Source: Alkalinema sp. CAN_BIN05 (GTDB taxonomy: Bacteria > Cyanobacteriota > Cyanobacteriia > Leptolyngbyales > Leptolyngbyaceae). From it: 5,905 nt of DNA. The position numbers and the translations under genes are program-made. The notes under the pieces were generated by a model that was not told the origin of the DNA, did no database searches, and worked only from the letters and a program-made list of their open reading frames with translations. This document shows, piece by piece, positions 1-5,905 of the stretch (position 1 is the first letter of the stretch; each line of letters starts with the position of its first letter). The stretch covers positions 1 to 5,905 of the forward strand of contig JAJAYH010000184.1 of the NCBI GenBank assembly GCA_026786325.1, in the 5' to 3' direction.

Positions 1-1031
1 GGACCATACACCAATCCCTTCTGCTCCAAACTCAACAGCGCCCCTTGCAACGTTCCACCGCGAGACAGATTGTGCTTTTTCAAATACTCATTGGCATGGG
101 GACTATCCGTCGGGTCTAGGGCCAAGCATTCCAATACCCGCACTTGAGTACTTGGCAACAACAAAATCAACGACTCAAACGTCACCGACAAATCTTCAAT
201 CAACGACACCGAACTGCGATACACCTGATGCGATCGGACCTGAACCGATACCTTACCGCGATGCTCTAACCAAATCCGCCGTGACAATGCCAGAGCATCC
301 CCAAAATGACCTTGAACAATATCCAACACTAATTGAATTGCATCTTGATCCAGTGACAACTCCACTTGACGCATCGACGTAACCAACCACGATCGTAAAT
401 CCACATCCGCCACCGGAGCCAAAAAGACCGTTTTCATATCCGTCTGCTCTGTCCACTTCTGAGCCATCGTCGCAATAATTGCATAGCTCACCCGCGTTTG
501 GACCTGAATCTTTTGACGCAAATAATCCTCCCATTTACTCGATCGATCCCAGGATCGAATGTGCGGAAAATTCTGAAACACCAACACCACTCGACAATCC
601 ATCGACTCCGCCAACACCTGAGGCAACGCCAACAGCACCTTAAACACAGCCCCCTCATCAAGACCCGACGGAATCAACAGCTTCGCCCGCCCCGTACTGC
701 TCGTATCAAGCTGCAACAAATGAGGTTCGAGATAGGTATGAATTAAGCTCAACTCCATCGGTTGCGAAAAAGTCGTCAAAATTGCATCCCCCAACAACTG
801 CAGAAAACGCGAATAATCCGTCGCTCGCAAACAATCAATCTCCACCACCCGCGCCCCCACTTGACGCGCTGCCGATCGCACCAATGTCCGCCGTCCAATT
901 CCCGGAACCCCCGTTAATAGCAAGTCCCCATCCGCCTTTAAAATATCGCCCACCCGTTCCAACTCCGCCGATCGCCCCACCACCACCGGAGGCCAAGAGG
1001 TAACGAGAGTAGACGGAATAAAGGGGTTCAT
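1..1031 (-). CDS. P-loop ATPase-like protein with degenerate Walker motifs and a winged-helix-like region (3' end outside window)
   Basis: The frame is open from an ATG at 1031 to the left edge, giving 343 residues with no stop; the C-terminus lies outside. An in-frame TAA at 1055-1053 makes this ATG the first possible ATG start. There is no strong Shine-Dalgarno; GCAGAG is the nearest purine stretch. The order resembles AAA/STAND-type ATPases: a VVVGRSAELERV lead-in (residues 16-27), then a Walker A-like loop GVPGIGRRT (41-49), then a Walker B-like strand VVLVFQN (148-154). The canonical loop would read GxPGxGKT, so Lys is replaced by Arg and the next Thr/Ser by Arg, and the usual Walker B acidic pair is Gln-Asn. 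Residues about 292-343 look like a winged helix (LSRGGTLQGALLSLEQKGLV as recognition helix), as in Arch_ATPase/MalT-like regulators. I recall similar cyanobacterial proteins annotated only as ATP-binding; this is memory, not a search. The role is unknown: a nucleotide-sensing or scaffold protein, or an inactive ATPase. It is divergent from the pump gene, and its codons end in G far more often than those of its neighbours. Confidence 0.85.
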   Translation of the reverse strand, partial: MNPFIPSTLVTSWPPVVVGRSAELERVGDILKADGDLLLTGVPGIGRRTLVRSAARQVGARVVEIDCLRATDYSRFLQLLGDAILTTFSQPMELSLIHTYLEPHLLQLDTSSTGRAKLLIPSGLDEGAVFKVLLALPQVLAESMDCRVVLVFQNFPHIRSWDRSSKWEDYLRQKIQVQTRVSYAIIATMAQKWTEQTDMKTVFLAPVADVDLRSWLVTSMRQVELSLDQDAIQLVLDIVQGHFGDALALSRRIWLEHRGKVSVQVRSHQVYRSSVSLIEDLSVTFESLILLLPSTQVRVLECLALDPTDSPHANEYLKKHNLSRGGTLQGALLSLEQKGLVYG

Positions 1032-1233
1032 TAAAAAATCTCTGCGACTTATTTAGACTGTGGCTTTAGCGTACAGCCCTAACACCATATCGGACGAATC
1101 ACAAATCTACACTAAAAAATAGTGCCTTGATCCAAATTATTGCAGTATGATGTTTTGTGATTAGTGCTAGACATGCTATTTGAGATAGTTATGTTCGAGT
1201 AGAAACCCTCCAAACCCTCTCACACCAACACTT
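1032..1233. promoter_or_regulatory. Divergent intergenic region expected to hold promoters for both flanking genes
   Basis: The two flanking genes diverge, so both promoters should lie in these 202 bp. No convincing -35/-10 pair was found. TATGAT at 1146-1151 is a good -10 match facing the pump gene, but the nearest TTG-type -35 (TTGATC, 1127-1132) is only 13 bp away. GATAGT at 1184-1189 with TTAGTG at 1161-1166 has a 17-bp spacer but weak matches. An imperfect hairpin (CTGT/ACAG ends, 1058-1076) lies in the presumed leader of the minus-strand gene. No open reading frame or RNA gene was seen. Confidence 0.5.
1097..1167. repeat. Nested inverted and direct repeats, possible operators
   Basis: AATCACAAA (1097-1105) and TTTGTGATT (1154-1162) form a perfect 9-bp inverted repeat with a 48-bp gap. 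Inside it, CACTA (1110-1114) and TAGTG (1120-1124) form a second perfect inverted repeat around five A residues. The half-site TAGTGC recurs directly at 1120-1125 and 1162-1167, a shift of 42 bp, about four helical turns. This is compatible with a dimeric or looping regulator between divergent genes, but no known consensus was recognised and short repeats can arise by chance in AT-rich DNA. Confidence 0.35.
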
Positions 1234-4098
1234 ATGTCATCGCCGCTTATGTCAGCTAAACTTTCACCCCAATTCGACTCCGTTTGGCATTCTGAGCCGA
1301 TCGATCGGACCCTTGAACTGCTTCAAACTGATGAGAAACAAGGGCTTCAACTCCATCAAATTCAAGAGCGTCAGATTAAATTTGGCCCGAATGAACTCGA
1401 AGAAGCAGAAGGCCGATCGAAGTGGTCGATTTTGATTGACCAGTTTAGAAACATTATGTTGGTCATGCTGATTGGTGTGGCGATCGTATCGGGAATTCTG
1501 GATTTTGTATCCTGGCAATCGGGGACCATGAAACCAGGAGATGTTCCATTCAAAGATACAATTGCAATTCTAGCCATTGTGATTTTGAATGGAATATTGG
1601 GTTATGTTCAAGAAAGTGGCGCAGAAAAAGCATTAGCAGCCCTTAAACAACTCTCTTCACCCCATGTACGAGTATTAAGAGCCGGACGACTAACAGAAAT
1701 TGAATCCTCGGAATTAGTCCCCGGCGATGTCATGCAATTAGAAGCAGGCGTTCAGATTGCAGCCGATGGGCGATTAATTGAATCCGCCAGTTTACAAATT
1801 CGTGAATCTGCACTAACAGGTGAATCAACCGCCGTCACCAAACAATCTAATGCGATTTTGAATGAAGATGCCGCATTGGGCGATCGGGTAAACGTCGTAT
1901 ATCAAGGAACGGAAGTTCTTCAGGGCCGGGGCACAGTGGTGGTGACTCGCACCGGAATGGCGACTGAATTAGGGAAAATTGCCACGATGCTTCAAGCCGT
2001 GGAGACAGAACCCACACCGCTGCAAAAGCGAATGGATCAATTAAGCAATGTATTGGTTTCCGGGGCCATGACCTTGGTGGGAATCGTCATTGTATTCGGG
2101 ATGATTTACTACTGGATTACCACCGGAAAAATTGAACTCCTTGATTTTCAGGAACTAGTCGAAACATCCCTCTCGATGGCCGTTGCCGTGGTGCCTGAAG
2201 GATTGCCTGCGGTGATTACCGTAACCTTGGCAATAGGTACTCAGCGCATGGTTAAACGCAATGCATTAATTCGCAAATTGCCCGCTGTTGAAACCTTAGG
2301 TTCAGTCACCACTATTTGTTCAGATAAAACCGGAACCCTAACCCAAAATAAAATGGTTGTAGAGGGTTTACATACTGCATCAATTGCCCCCCGAATTAGT
2401 GGCGAAGGCTATAAGCCAAATGGAAAATTCACCATTGCAGGCAACGTCATTGATCCAATGGATCAACCTGAAATCCGATCGATCTTACTCGCCTGTGCCA
2501 TTTGTAATGATGCAGTATTACAAAACAATGGCGGAAGTTGGAATATTCTGGGCGACCCAACAGAAGGCGCATTAGTCGTCGCCGCTGCAAAGGCAGGGTT
2601 TGAAGCGGATCAGTGGAACGCAAAACTGCCGCGTGTGATGGAGTTTCCATTTACATCCGAACGTAAACGGATGAGTACGATTGTCCAAGACACTTCCCAA
2701 ATCATGCAGCGCGAAACGGGCATGTTAGCGGCTCCCTATCTATTGTTTTCAAAGGGTTCTGCCGAATTTATTTTGGAGCGTTGTACTCAAATTCAGGTGG
2801 GCGAATCAGTCATGTTGCTCAATGATTCAGCCCGCGCCGAAATTCTCGATCGTAACAACCAACTGGCCGCCAATGGACTCCGCGTTCTAGGATTCGCCTA
2901 TCGCCCATTGAATACTTGCCCTCAAAGCAGCGATGAAAAACAAGCCGAAGTTGAACTAATTTGGCTCGGCCTAGTCGATATGTTAGATGCGCCCCGTCCT
3001 GAAGTTCGTGAGGCAGTACAGAAGTGCCGATCGGCGGGTATTCGTCCAGTGATGATCACGGGCGACCATCAATTAACCGCCATGGCGATCGCTTGTGACT
3101 TGGGCATTGCAAACCCAGGTGATCCAGTATTGACGGGCAAAGAACTGGAAAAAATGAGTCATCACGACTTAGAAGAGATTGTTGAAAAAGTCAGCATTTA
3201 TGCACGGGTCGCCCCCGAACACAAACTCCGAATTGTTCGAGCGTTACAAGCCAAAGGTCACGTTGTGGCTATGACGGGTGACGGGGTGAATGATGCGCCA
3301 GCGCTGAAACAAGCCGACATCGGAATTGCGATGGGGATTACCGGAACAGATGTAAGTAAAGAAGCCAGCGATACCATATTGCTTGATGACAACTTCGCCA
3401 CTATTGTTGCAGCCGCTGAAGAAGGACGCGTCGTATATACCAATATTCGTCGTTTTATCAAATATATTTTGGGTTCAAATATCGGGGAAGTGATTACGAT
3501 CGCAGCAGCCATTCCACTGGGCGGCGGGGTTCCATTGTCTCCATTGCAAATCCTTTGGATGAACCTAGTCACCGACGGACTACCCGCATTAGCGCTCGCC
3601 GTTGAACCCGCCGAACCTGATGTAATGAATCGTCCACCCAATGATCCCAAAGAAAGTATCTTTGCACGGGGCTTAGGTTGGTACATGATTCGGGTGGGGA
3701 TTATTTTGGCGGTGTTGACGATCGGTATGATGCTCTGGGCCAAACCCTATTGTATGAGTGTGCTGCTAGAAAATGGTAGAGTTTTGGAGGGCGATCGGTG
3801 GAAAACAATGGTATTCACAACCCTATGTCTGGCCCAAATGGGTCACGCTCTTGCCATCCGATCGAATACACAACTCACCATTCACATCAATCCTTTTTCC
3901 AATCCCTATGTATTGGCATCAGTAGTATTAACGACGGTATTGCAACTCTTGTTAATCTATGTCGAACCATTCCAGAAGTTCTTTGGTACCCATTACTTGA
4001 CCTTTACCGAATTGATGGTTTGTTTTGGATTTAGTGCCTTGATGTTTGTCTGGATCGAAATGGAGAAATTATTTGTTGGGGGACGTAACGCTGAATAA
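1234..4098 (+). CDS. pacL: P2-type cation-transporting ATPase, probable calcium pump (PacL/SERCA type)
   Basis: This is a full-length 954-residue P-type ATPase, expected to export Ca2+ across a membrane at the cost of ATP. In order it shows an N-terminal cation-ATPase domain, M1-M2 (about 74-92 and 108-126), the actuator motif TGES (195-198), M4 with PEGLPA (321-326), the phosphorylation motif DKTGTLT with Asp364, the nucleotide-domain motifs FPFTSERKRMS (471-481) and KGSAE (507-511), the hinge TGDGVNDAP (681-689) and six C-terminal membrane segments, ten in all. SERCA calcium ligands E309, N768, E771, N796, T799 and D800 are matched by E322, N749, E752, N777, T780 and D781 with identical spacing within M5-M6 and from M4 to the phosphorylated Asp. 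The SERCA E908 position is Gln868. An in-frame TAG at 1186-1188 and no later start before 1234 support this start; ATG 1249 is an alternative, and neither has a Shine-Dalgarno. Class is certain; the ion is inferred, with Na+ or Mn2+ possible. The symbol marks family resemblance. Confidence 0.95.
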   Translation: MSSPLMSAKLSPQFDSVWHSEPIDRTLELLQTDEKQGLQLHQIQERQIKFGPNELEEAEGRSKWSILIDQFRNIMLVMLIGVAIVSGILDFVSWQSGTMKPGDVPFKDTIAILAIVILNGILGYVQESGAEKALAALKQLSSPHVRVLRAGRLTEIESSELVPGDVMQLEAGVQIAADGRLIESASLQIRESALTGESTAVTKQSNAILNEDAALGDRVNVVYQGTEVLQGRGTVVVTRTGMATELGKIATMLQAVETEPTPLQKRMDQLSNVLVSGAMTLVGIVIVFGMIYYWITTGKIELLDFQELVETSLSMAVAVVPEGLPAVITVTLAIGTQRMVKRNALIRKLPAVETLGSVTTICSDKTGTLTQNKMVVEGLHTASIAPRISGEGYKPNGKFTIAGNVIDPMDQPEIRSILLACAICNDAVLQNNGGSWNILGDPTEGALVVAAAKAGFEADQWNAKLPRVMEFPFTSERKRMSTIVQDTSQIMQRETGMLAAPYLLFSKGSAEFILERCTQIQVGESVMLLNDSARAEILDRNNQLAANGLRVLGFAYRPLNTCPQSSDEKQAEVELIWLGLVDMLDAPRPEVREAVQKCRSAGIRPVMITGDHQLTAMAIACDLGIANPGDPVLTGKELEKMSHHDLEEIVEKVSIYARVAPEHKLRIVRALQAKGHVVAMTGDGVNDAPALKQADIGIAMGITGTDVSKEASDTILLDDNFATIVAAAEEGRVVYTNIRRFIKYILGSNIGEVITIAAAIPLGGGVPLSPLQILWMNLVTDGLPALALAVEPAEPDVMNRPPNDPKESIFARGLGWYMIRVGIILAVLTIGMMLWAKPYCMSVLLENGRVLEGDRWKTMVFTTLCLAQMGHALAIRSNTQLTIHINPFSNPYVLASVVLTTVLQLLLIYVEPFQKFFGTHYLTFTELMVCFGFSALMFVWIEMEKLFVGGRNAE
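3085..3092. repeat. HIP1 octamer GCGATCGC
   Basis: This is the one complete HIP1 palindrome found by eye, lying inside the pump gene at its Ala-Ile-Ala codons. HIP1 is a highly abundant octamer in many cyanobacterial genomes. The shorter core CGATCG is far more frequent in this window. Confidence 0.8.
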
Positions 4099-4100
4099 GA

Positions 4101-4156
4101 GATCCCCCTAGCCCTCTTAATAAGGGGGGACCGGAAATAAGGGGGATCGGATTTTT
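4101..4156 (+). terminator. Terminator-like hairpin after the pump gene
   Basis: GATCCCCCT (4101-4109) pairs perfectly with AGGGGGATC (4140-4148) over 9 bp, enclosing a smaller hairpin at 4112-4128, and is followed by GG and then ATTTTT (4151-4156). This is the layout of an intrinsic terminator starting 2 bp after the pump stop codon. The T run is short and the 30-nt enclosed region is large, so efficiency is uncertain; the same bases can instead pair with the right end of the repeat element. Confidence 0.45.
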
Positions 4157-4212
4157 AGTGTTTGTTCCATAATATTCATTCGTCTCTTAGTCCCCCTTAT
4201 CAAGGGGGATTT

Positions 4213-4220
4213 AGGGGGAT
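4213..4220 (+). promoter_or_regulatory. Probable recF ribosome-binding site within the repeat end
   Basis: AGGGGGAT lies 8 bp before the recF ATG and is the only purine-rich stretch near it. It can pair with the anti-Shine-Dalgarno CCUCC through one G-U wobble. It belongs to the right terminal inverted repeat of the 4099-4223 element and can be paired with the CCCCCT of the left end (4104-4109), which would hide it. Confidence 0.45.
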
Positions 4221-4228
4221 CTCCCACC

Positions 4229-5377
4229 ATGTACCTGAAATCTCTCAATCTCCGCCATTTCCGCAACTATGCCGAGCAGTCTGTCACCTTCACGGCTGCC
4301 AAGACAATTATCTTAGGTGACAATGCTCAGGGGAAATCAAATCTAATTGAATCTATTGAAATACTATCTGCATTGAAATCTCACCGAACTAGTCGCGATC
4401 GTGAACTTATTCAAGCCAGCGCAACCAGCGCCCAAATCGTCGGACATCTCGATCGGCTTGACAGCAACCTGGAACTTTCTATTACATTGCGGGCCAATGG
4501 TCGTCGAACTGTCGCATTGAATGGTTTAACGCAACGTCGCCAATTGGATTTTCTCGGCAAATTAAATATGGTGCAGTTCTCTAGTCTGGATTTAGACTTA
4601 GTGCGCGGTGGGCCAGATTGTCGTCGTAGTTGGATTGATGGATTACTAGTTCAACTTGAACCCATTTACGCCCACATTCTTCAGCAATACAACCACATTC
4701 TCCGTCAGCGAAATGCTCGACTAAAAACCCTCAAAGCAGGTGTTCAAGATACTAGCGATGATCTTGCAGTCGATGATCTTGCATTGTGGGATGCTCAACT
4801 AGCCATTGCCGGGTCGCGGGTAATCAGAAGACGCGATCGGGTGATCCAGCGACTTCTACCATTTGCTCAACATTGGCACGAAGCCATCAGCGGCAAATCT
4901 GAACAATTACAAATCAATTACAAACCCAATATTTCAGTAGATACAAATTTAAATAATTTAGATCAAAACACCCCTGAAGCCATTCAATCTCAATTTCTAG
5001 ATAGAATTAAAGAAAAAAGAATAATAGAACTGTACCAAGGAACCACTCTAGTCGGTCCACACCGGGATGATATTGAATTCACTGTCAATGATACGATCGC
5101 CCGTCAATACGGTTCCCAAGGTCAACAACGCACATTAGTATTAGCACTCAAGCTTGCTGAGCTTAAACTGATTGAAGATGTGATTGGTGAACCGCCGATT
5201 CTATTGCTCGATGATGTGCTAGCCGAATTGGATCTTCATCGGCAAAACCAACTTCTCGATGCCATTCAAGATCGTTTTCAAACCTTAATTACCACCACTC
5301 ATCTCGGTAGTTTTGATGCACAGTGGCTCAATTCAGCGCAAATCCTACATATTAAAGCAGGTCAGCTTTCGACTTAG
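4229..5377 (+). CDS. recF: DNA replication/repair protein RecF
   Basis: This encodes RecF, an SMC-like ATPase that binds DNA at gapped replication forks and, with RecO and RecR, helps load RecA during gap repair. The 382-residue length is usual for the family. The N-terminus MYLKSLNLRHFRNY is typical, which supports the ATG at 4229; no earlier in-frame ATG exists in the intergenic region. Walker A is GDNAQGKS (residues 30-37), the ABC-type signature is SQGQQ (296-300), Walker B is ILLLDD (324-329) and a D-loop AELD follows (332-335). A family-typical stretch, SSLDLDLVRGGPDCRR, lies in the middle. All catalytic motifs look intact. A 15-nt in-frame duplication gives DDLAV-DDLAL at residues 177-186, just before the conserved Trp-Asp. 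The gene is not beside dnaA, dnaN or gyrB, its usual neighbours in many bacteria, but follows the pump gene across the repeat element. Its promoter may lie in 4149-4190, where only a -10-like CATAAT (4168-4173) is visible. Confidence 0.96.
   Translation: MYLKSLNLRHFRNYAEQSVTFTAAKTIILGDNAQGKSNLIESIEILSALKSHRTSRDRELIQASATSAQIVGHLDRLDSNLELSITLRANGRRTVALNGLTQRRQLDFLGKLNMVQFSSLDLDLVRGGPDCRRSWIDGLLVQLEPIYAHILQQYNHILRQRNARLKTLKAGVQDTSDDLAVDDLALWDAQLAIAGSRVIRRRDRVIQRLLPFAQHWHEAISGKSEQLQINYKPNISVDTNLNNLDQNTPEAIQSQFLDRIKEKRIIELYQGTTLVGPHRDDIEFTVNDTIARQYGSQGQQRTLVLALKLAELKLIEDVIGEPPILLLDDVLAELDLHRQNQLLDAIQDRFQTLITTTHLGSFDAQWLNSAQILHIKAGQLST
4756..4783 (+). repeat. 15-nt in-frame tandem duplication inside recF
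   Basis: The 13-mer CGATGATCTTGCA occurs at 4756-4768 and again at 4771-4783, a period of 15 nt. Encoded, it doubles a five-residue unit (DDLAV then DDLAL, residues 177-186). It lies in a polar linker directly before the conserved WDAQLA segment. The near-identity at DNA level suggests a recent slippage or duplication. Confidence 0.75.
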
Positions 5378-5388
5378 ACGTTTATTTG

Positions 5389-5905
5389 CTAGTAGCGAAT
5401 TCGAGGATCAATATAAGCATTGACAACATCGATCGCAATACTGGCCAACGCCACGATCGCCGCAAAAAATACCACAATCCCCTGCACTGTTGGATAATCC
5501 CGTTGCCCAATAGCCTTATACAGACGACTCCCTAGACCGGGCCAAGAGAATGTCACTTCCGTCAAAATTGCACCGCCCAACATTGCCGCCAATGTCAAAC
5601 CCAAAATTGTCACCACTGGAATCAACGTATTCCGAAAGGCATGGTTCCAAAGAATAGTACGATCGCTAATTCCCCGAGCTTTTGCCGCATCGACATATTC
5701 CGCCTGCAACGCTTGTTTTAAATTGACGCGAACAATGCGTTCAAATACTCCACTAATCAATATCCCTAGGGAAGCCGCAGGCAATACCAAATAATACAAT
5801 GCAGTTACAAATTTGCTAAAATCGCCTCGCAGTAAACTATCTAATGTATACAATCCAGTAATTGTTTCAGGTGGAGTTAAAGTAGTTGGAAAGCGTGTCC
5901 CCAAA
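5389..5905 (-). CDS. DppB/OppB-type ABC transporter permease (5' end outside window)
   Basis: The C-terminal 171 residues of an inner-membrane permease of the peptide/nickel ABC importer family are present; whole proteins are about 310-340 residues, so roughly half is missing beyond the right edge. The TTG at 5904 is merely the edge of the open frame and not a credible start. The segment TGLYTLDSLLRGDF (16-29 of the visible part) is typical of this family. A membrane segment follows (about 36-54), then the EAA loop EYVDAAKARGIS (69-80) with its conserved Gly and downstream HAFRNTLIPV, which docks on the ATPase subunit. Two more membrane segments follow (about 94-112 and 142-160), with the family-typical ending IDVVNAYIDPRIRY. 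The substrate (di- or oligopeptide, nickel or glutathione) cannot be told from this part; partner genes would lie outside. It converges with recF, the two stop codons being separated by 11 bp. Confidence 0.93.
   Translation of the reverse strand, partial: LGTRFPTTLTPPETITGLYTLDSLLRGDFSKFVTALYYLVLPAASLGILISGVFERIVRVNLKQALQAEYVDAAKARGISDRTILWNHAFRNTLIPVVTILGLTLAAMLGGAILTEVTFSWPGLGSRLYKAIGQRDYPTVQGIVVFFAAIVALASIAIDVVNAYIDPRIRY

Larger units (their letters stand above)
4099..4223. repeat. 125-bp palindromic MITE-like repeat between the pump gene and recF
   Basis: The element begins right after the pump stop codon and ends 5 bp before the recF ATG. Its ends are perfect 12-bp inverted repeats, GAGATCCCCCTA (4099-4110) and TAGGGGGATCTC (4212-4223), and the similarity continues imperfectly for about 32 bp on each side. 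Each side also folds on itself: CCCTCTT/AAGGGGG (4112-4118 and 4122-4128, one G-T pair) and TCCCCCTT/AAGGGGGA (4191-4198 and 4202-4209). A further AAGGGGGATC lies at 4139-4148. The central 4149-4190 is AT-rich. No coding capacity and no clear target-site duplication were seen. C5/G5 palindromes of this type are, from general knowledge, widespread in cyanobacterial intergenic regions, so a non-autonomous mobile repeat is the best reading. Confidence 0.75.

Noticed and set aside
152..1003. Plus-strand open frames at 152-382, 498-746 and 782-1003 and a shifted minus-strand frame at 253-534
   Set aside because: They overlap the minus-strand ATPase-like gene, which is open throughout 1-1031 and has recognisable motifs. 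Their proteins are low-complexity (Pro-, Gln-, Thr-rich), as expected from reading the antisense of G-ending codons.
1127..1151. Promoter made of TTGATC and TATGAT
   Set aside because: The spacer is 13 bp, too short for a sigma-70 type promoter; kept only as a note in the intergenic entry.
1097..1162. A CRP-like site made from TCACA and TGTGA
   Set aside because: The half-sites are in the reverse order (TCACA first) and 48 bp apart, whereas a CRP-type site is TGTGA-N6-TCACA.
3258..3743. 161-codon minus-strand open frame inside the pump gene, and smaller ones at 1264-1577 and 2384-2650 plus 3798-4034
   Set aside because: All lie wholly within the clearly coding pump frame, resemble no family, and have no start signals of their own.
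4099..4223. CRISPR-like or tandem-repeat array in the C5/G5 repeats
   Set aside because: The copies are inverted and nested with no regular spacer, which fits a palindromic element instead.
5902..5904. TTG at the right edge as the permease start
   Set aside because: The protein would begin in the middle of a family that needs about 150 more N-terminal residues; the gene is cut by the window edge.

Overview
The window looks like chromosomal DNA of a cyanobacterium. CGATCG, the core of the cyanobacterial HIP1 octamer, occurs about 25 times in 5.9 kb, in genes on both strands. A C-rich/G-rich palindromic repeat of a kind common in cyanobacterial genomes sits between two genes, and the protein sequences read as cyanobacterial. 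Genus and species cannot be fixed from the sequence alone.

Layout: (1) Positions 1-1031, minus strand, hold the N-terminal 343 residues of a P-loop ATPase-like protein with a winged-helix-like region. Its gene runs off the left edge. Both Walker motifs lack the usual catalytic residues. (2) A 202-bp divergent intergenic region (1032-1233) carries nested inverted and direct repeats that could be operator sites. (3) 1234-4098, plus strand, is a complete 954-residue P2-type ATPase of the PacL/SERCA calcium-pump type. (4) 4099-4223 is a 125-bp palindromic, MITE-like element that fills almost the whole gap between two genes and appears to supply both a terminator-like hairpin and the ribosome-binding region of the next gene. 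(5) 4229-5377, plus strand, is a complete recF. (6) 5389-5905, minus strand, is the C-terminal half of a DppB/OppB-type peptide (or nickel) ABC transporter permease, convergent with recF across only 11 bp and running off the right edge.

The genes do not form an obvious pathway: an ATPase-like protein of unknown role, an ion pump, a recombination protein and a nutrient importer. No new multi-gene system is visible. The points most worth a second look are the repeat element between the pump and recF, the degenerate nucleotide-binding motifs and strongly G-ending codon use of the left gene, a Glu-to-Gln difference at one calcium-ligand position of the pump, and a short in-frame duplication in recF. 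No stretch over 300 bases lacks a gene. No tRNA, rRNA, CRISPR array or transposase gene was seen.
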